Shown here: in pieces, positions 61,028 to 64,000 of the stretch
Position numbering within the stretch: position 1 is the stretch's first letter
Layout of the letters: the number at the start of each line of letters is the position of its first letter
Origin: Candidatus Enterosoma merdigallinarum
Lineage (GTDB): Bacteria; Bacillota_I; Bacilli_A; RFN20; CAG-288
Length of the DNA: 64,000 nucleotides
NCBI GenBank assembly: GCA_018714385.1
Contig: DVNL01000002.1
Coordinates: 177,526-241,525, forward strand
Direction of reading: 5' to 3'
Translations under genes and position numbers: made by a program
Notes under the pieces: generated by a model
The model's database searches: none
What the model was told of the DNA's origin: nothing
Seen by the model: the letters and a program-made list of their open reading frames with translations, nothing else

Positions 61028-62886
61028 AATCCGGACCTCCGGAAGATCTTGTCGACGTCTTCGCGCGTGATTTTGATGAGAGTGGGTCTGCCGTGGGGAC
61101 AATTGGCGGGATTGACGCACTTGGCGAGATCCTTGATCAAGCTTTCCATCTCCAGAAGGGAGAGGGACTGATTGGCCTTGATGGACTTCTTGCAGGCGAT
61201 GTCGGCGATGTTCAATCGAAGCAGGGCGATGGGGTCCGCTTTTTCGTCGTTGAGGACAGAGTGGACACAATCTTCGATCACGTTCATGAAATCGGGATCT
61301 GACAGGAAAGAAGGGATCTCCTTTATTACGATCGTTCTGTCTCCGAACGGTTCGATGATGATTCCATTGGCGGCTAGCCGGGCGATGTGTTCCTCGTCGA
61401 GGTTTTCCTTTTCTTTGAAAGAAAGATCCAGGACGGAGGGGACAAGAGGGACGAGCCTGGAACGGACGGAGGCGAAGAGGCGTTCCGTCTTCTCGAAGTT
61501 GATCCTTTCTTGTGCGGCATGCTGGTCGATGAGGTAAAAGCCGTCCTCGGCATCGCAGACGATAAACGTCCGCAGGACCTGCCCGATAGGATGCATCGAC
61601 GGGAGTTTCCCGGAATAGGCCATATCGGCGAACGCGCCTTCAAAGGAAGGGGAAGCGTTGTCCTTTTCTTCCGTCGGCTTTGTTTCCTCCTTCCCGACTG
61701 GCAATGGAGTTTCATAGCTCATCGGCTCGGGAAGGGAATCCTGGAAGAAGACTTCCTTCTCACGGAAGTCTCTCCGAAGGTCGTTTGTCTGCAAGGCAAT
61801 CTTCTTCTCCTCTTCCTGGCGCAGATCTTCGACGTCGAATGCGTCCAGTCCCAAGTCGCTTTGGGTCTTGCTGTCGTTTGCCGAATCGTAGAGGGGACGC
61901 TTCCTCTTCAAGGTCTCGACGAGCGTCTCCTTGACGTCTGTGGCCATCTCGTTTTCCATCGAGATTCTTACTTCCCTCTTCGTGGGGTGGACATTGACGT
62001 CGACGAGGGCAGGATCGATCTCCATATGAAGAAGGGTGAAGGGGTAGCGAAGCGGCGGGAGATAGTCCCTGTAGGCATCTTCAATTGCCTTCTGGATTCT
62101 TCTGTCGTAGATGGCCCGGCCGTTGAGGAACAGAAGCATGTTGTATTTCTTGGAATAGCTCAGTTCCGGCTTGGAGACATAGCCGTGATAAGAGAAATAG
62201 ACACCTTCCTTTTTCACCTCGTAGAGAGAGTCCACGATACGGTTTCCGTAGATGGTCTGGGTCGTCTCCAAAAGGTCGCCTCTGCCGGTGGTGTGGAAGA
62301 CTTCCTTCCCATCGACGGCAAGGGCGATGGAGACATCAGGAAAGCCCAAAGCGAGATGCTCCGCCATTTCGATTATGGCATAGGTCTCGACTTTGTCGGA
62401 CTTGAGATATTTCAGACGGGCAGGTGTGTTGAAGAAAAGATCGGAGACTTCGAATATGGTTCCCTTCCTCGAGGGGGCATCCTTGACGATGGGCTCTTTT
62501 TCCGGAACGCATTCCACGCGCGTTCCCGCTCCGTTTCCATCGGAGGTCGTGAGAACGACCTTGCTCACGCTTGCGATGGAGGGGATGGCCTCGCCGCGGA
62601 AGCCCATGGTACGGATACGGGAAAGGTCGTATTCGCTGCGGATCTTGCTGGAGGCATGCCGCAAAAAGCAAGTCGTGGCGTCTTCCCTGTCCATGCCGCA
62701 GCCGTCGTCGCGGACGAGGATCCTTTTCTTTCCGGCATCGAGGACGCCGATGTAGACGTTGCGGCTACCGGCGTCGATGGCGTTCTCCACCAGCTCCTTG
62801 ACCACGCTGGCAGGACGTTCGATGACTTCGCCGGCGGCTATCAGATTGGATAGCTCCGGCTTCATGAGTGCGATGCGGGACATCAT
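61024..62886 (-). CDS. mutL: DNA mismatch repair protein MutL
   Basis: The 620-residue protein has the GHKL ATPase N-terminus (IAAGEVIERPASVVKELVENAID in pieces; DDGCGM; GFRGEAI) and the C-terminal endonuclease motif DQHAAQERINFE, with ACKKSIKA and CPHGRP completing the metal site. It is therefore a nicking-type MutL, as in non-E. coli bacteria. ATG 62886 overlaps the mutS stop (ATGA). Confidence 0.97.
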   Translation of the reverse strand: MMSRIALMKPELSNLIAAGEVIERPASVVKELVENAIDAGSRNVYIGVLDAGKKRILVRDDGCGMDREDATTCFLRHASSKIRSEYDLSRIRTMGFRGEAIPSIASVSKVVLTTSDGNGAGTRVECVPEKEPIVKDAPSRKGTIFEVSDLFFNTPARLKYLKSDKVETYAIIEMAEHLALGFPDVSIALAVDGKEVFHTTGRGDLLETTQTIYGNRIVDSLYEVKKEGVYFSYHGYVSKPELSYSKKYNMLLFLNGRAIYDRRIQKAIEDAYRDYLPPLRYPFTLLHMEIDPALVDVNVHPTKREVRISMENEMATDVKETLVETLKRKRPLYDSANDSKTQSDLGLDAFDVEDLRQEEEKKIALQTNDLRRDFREKEVFFQDSLPEPMSYETPLPVGKEETKPTEEKDNASPSFEGAFADMAYSGKLPSMHPIGQVLRTFIVCDAEDGFYLIDQHAAQERINFEKTERLFASVRSRLVPLVPSVLDLSFKEKENLDEEHIARLAANGIIIEPFGDRTIVIKEIPSFLSDPDFMNVIEDCVHSVLNDEKADPIALLRLNIADIACKKSIKANQSLSLLEMESLIKDLAKCVNPANCPHGRPTLIKITREDVDKIFRRSGF

Positions 62887-64000
62887 TTCACCTTCTTTTT
62901 CAGGTCGAAGAGGAAATTCAAGGCTTCCAGGGGGGACATGGTCATCGGGTCGATCGACTCGATGGCCTTGCGCAGGGGATCGTCTTCCTTTTTGACAGGG
63001 ACGATCTCACGTATCTGATCCTTACGGACCCGGTCTTCGCTTTCGAAGGAGACGAGAAGCTCCTGGGCTCTGTCGGTCACTTCCTTTGGCAGTCCGGCCA
63101 GTTTGGCGACATTGATGCCATAAGATCGATCCATCGATCCATCCTTCATCTTGTAAAGGAAGGTGACCTCTCCGTTTTCTTCGGCGATTTCACAATGAAT
63201 ATTGTGACAAGCTTTGATTTTTTGACTAAGCTTTGTGATTTCGTGATAGTGCGTGGAGAAAAAGGTCTTGCAGTGGATATGGCTGACGATATGTTCGATG
63301 ATGCTCTCGGCGATAGCCATGCCGTCATAAGTCGCCGTTCCGCGTCCGATCTCGTCGAAGAGGAAAAGGGAGGACGATGTCGCCTCGTCCAACGCCTGGG
63401 CGACCTCGCTCATTTCCGTCATGAACGTGGATTGTCCCTTGATCAGGTTGTCGCTTGCGCCGATTCGCGTGAAGAGGGCATCGAAGACGGGAAGAAAGCA
63501 GGATTCGGCGGGGACGAAGGAGCCTATCTGGGCGAGGATGGCGATGAGGCCGAATTCTTTCATATAGGTGGATTTTCCGCCCATGTTCGGCCCGGTGACG
63601 ATGAGAACGTCGGTATCCTTGTCCATATGGTAGTCGTTTGCCACGAACAGGGTGTCGGGAGAGGCGACTTCGATGATGGGGTGCCTCGCCTGGGTGATGG
63701 CGATGCTTCTGTCATGGGTGAAATGGGGACGGACGTAGTTCTGCTGGCTGGCGACAAAGGCGAGAGCGAGGAAATAGTCGAGCTTGGCAAGGGCTTCGCT
63801 GGTTTTCTGGATGTCCCCCGTGTAGAGGGCGACCTTCTTTCTGAGCTCCTTGAAGAGCCGGTATTCGAGGCTCGTCTTTTCGTCTTTGGCGCGAAGGATG
63901 CGGTCTTCTCTCTCCTTGAGCTCCTGGGTGATATAGCGTTCGCCCGTCTTGAGCGTCTGCTTTCGGATATAGCCATACTCCGGCTTCACCTCTTTGACTT
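62883..64000 (-). CDS. mutS: DNA mismatch recognition protein MutS (C-terminal part, cut by window edge)
   Basis: The 3' end of mutS: the last about 370 residues are present and the frame runs off the window, so the start is outside. Walker A GPNMGGKST, Walker B SLFLFDEIGRGTATYDG and STHYHE are intact, as is the C-terminal region. MutS binds mismatches and recruits MutL, encoded next. It is the first visible gene of the operon. Confidence 0.96.
   Translation of the reverse strand, partial: VKEVKPEYGYIRKQTLKTGERYITQELKEREDRILRAKDEKTSLEYRLFKELRKKVALYTGDIQKTSEALAKLDYFLALAFVASQQNYVRPHFTHDRSIAITQARHPIIEVASPDTLFVANDYHMDKDTDVLIVTGPNMGGKSTYMKEFGLIAILAQIGSFVPAESCFLPVFDALFTRIGASDNLIKGQSTFMTEMSEVAQALDEATSSSLFLFDEIGRGTATYDGMAIAESIIEHIVSHIHCKTFFSTHYHEITKLSQKIKACHNIHCEIAEENGEVTFLYKMKDGSMDRSYGINVAKLAGLPKEVTDRAQELLVSFESEDRVRKDQIREIVPVKKEDDPLRKAIESIDPMTMSPLEALNFLFDLKKKVK

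Noticed and set aside
1..64000. tRNA, rRNA, CRISPR, transposon or prophage features
   Set aside because: Gaps are short and were read on both strands; no cloverleaf, direct-repeat array, transposase or integrase was seen.

Overview
The window is about 64 kb of a bacterial chromosome with dense, operon-packed genes, GC-rich third codon positions and good Shine-Dalgarno sites. Gene order (rsmB-rlmN-prpC-prkC-rsgA-rpe; hrcA-grpE-dnaK-dnaJ with CIRCE; glgC-glgD-glgA; mutS-mutL-miaA; catabolite-responsive cre boxes) points to Bacillota, most likely an uncultured gut Bacilli/Erysipelotrichia-like lineage (inference). Many genes end in TGA inside ATGA overlaps, so the Mycoplasma code 4 is excluded. 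I see no tRNA, rRNA, CRISPR array, insertion sequence or prophage.

Layout. 0-6.3 kb: cell-surface lipoproteins (a frameshifted solute-binding protein, a large Ser-linker lipoprotein, an M6 metallopeptidase). 6.3-8.9 kb (-): an AMP-forming acyl ligase coupled to a DUF1624 membrane acyltransferase. 9.2-14.9 kb (+): a Wadjet-type SMC operon jetA-jetB-jetC with no jetD. 14.9-17.9 kb (-): small proteins and an EF-G paralogue. 18.2-21.9 kb (+): glycogen synthesis under a cre box. 22-29 kb (+): rpmF, then the rsmB-like/rlmN/phosphatase/kinase/rsgA/rpe operon. 29-31 kb (-): rpmB and a lipoprotein. 31.4-34.9 kb (+): adhE and an APH-fold kinase. 35-38.8 kb: a tyrosine phosphatase, a response-regulator/GH3 chimera, small membrane proteins and a BspA-like lipoprotein. 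38.9-43.9 kb (-): heat-shock operon. 44-50 kb (-): trmB, pepV, coaX, comEC, comEA, greA. 50-52 kb: uridine-kinase-like protein and a cold-shock protein. 52-57 kb (-): tandem ABC ATPase-permease fusions. 57-64 kb (-): mutS-mutL-miaA/tcdA-fhs-folD, with mutS cut by the window edge.

Most unusual observations: a single ORF fusing MiaA to a TcdA/YgdL-like E1 domain, so two tRNA-A37 enzymes in one chain; an RsmB-like protein in the conserved rsmB locus that has lost both catalytic cysteines and the SAM loop; a FolD lacking the catalytic lysine; a JetABC operon without the JetD nuclease; an in-frame receiver-domain/GH3 chimera; an EF-G paralogue without the catalytic G3 histidine; a comEA ribosome-binding site buried in a terminator hairpin; and two genes whose -10 box lies 6-7 nt from the start codon, implying leaderless mRNAs.

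Promoters, operators and terminators were picked by eye. All family assignments come from motif recognition without database searches.
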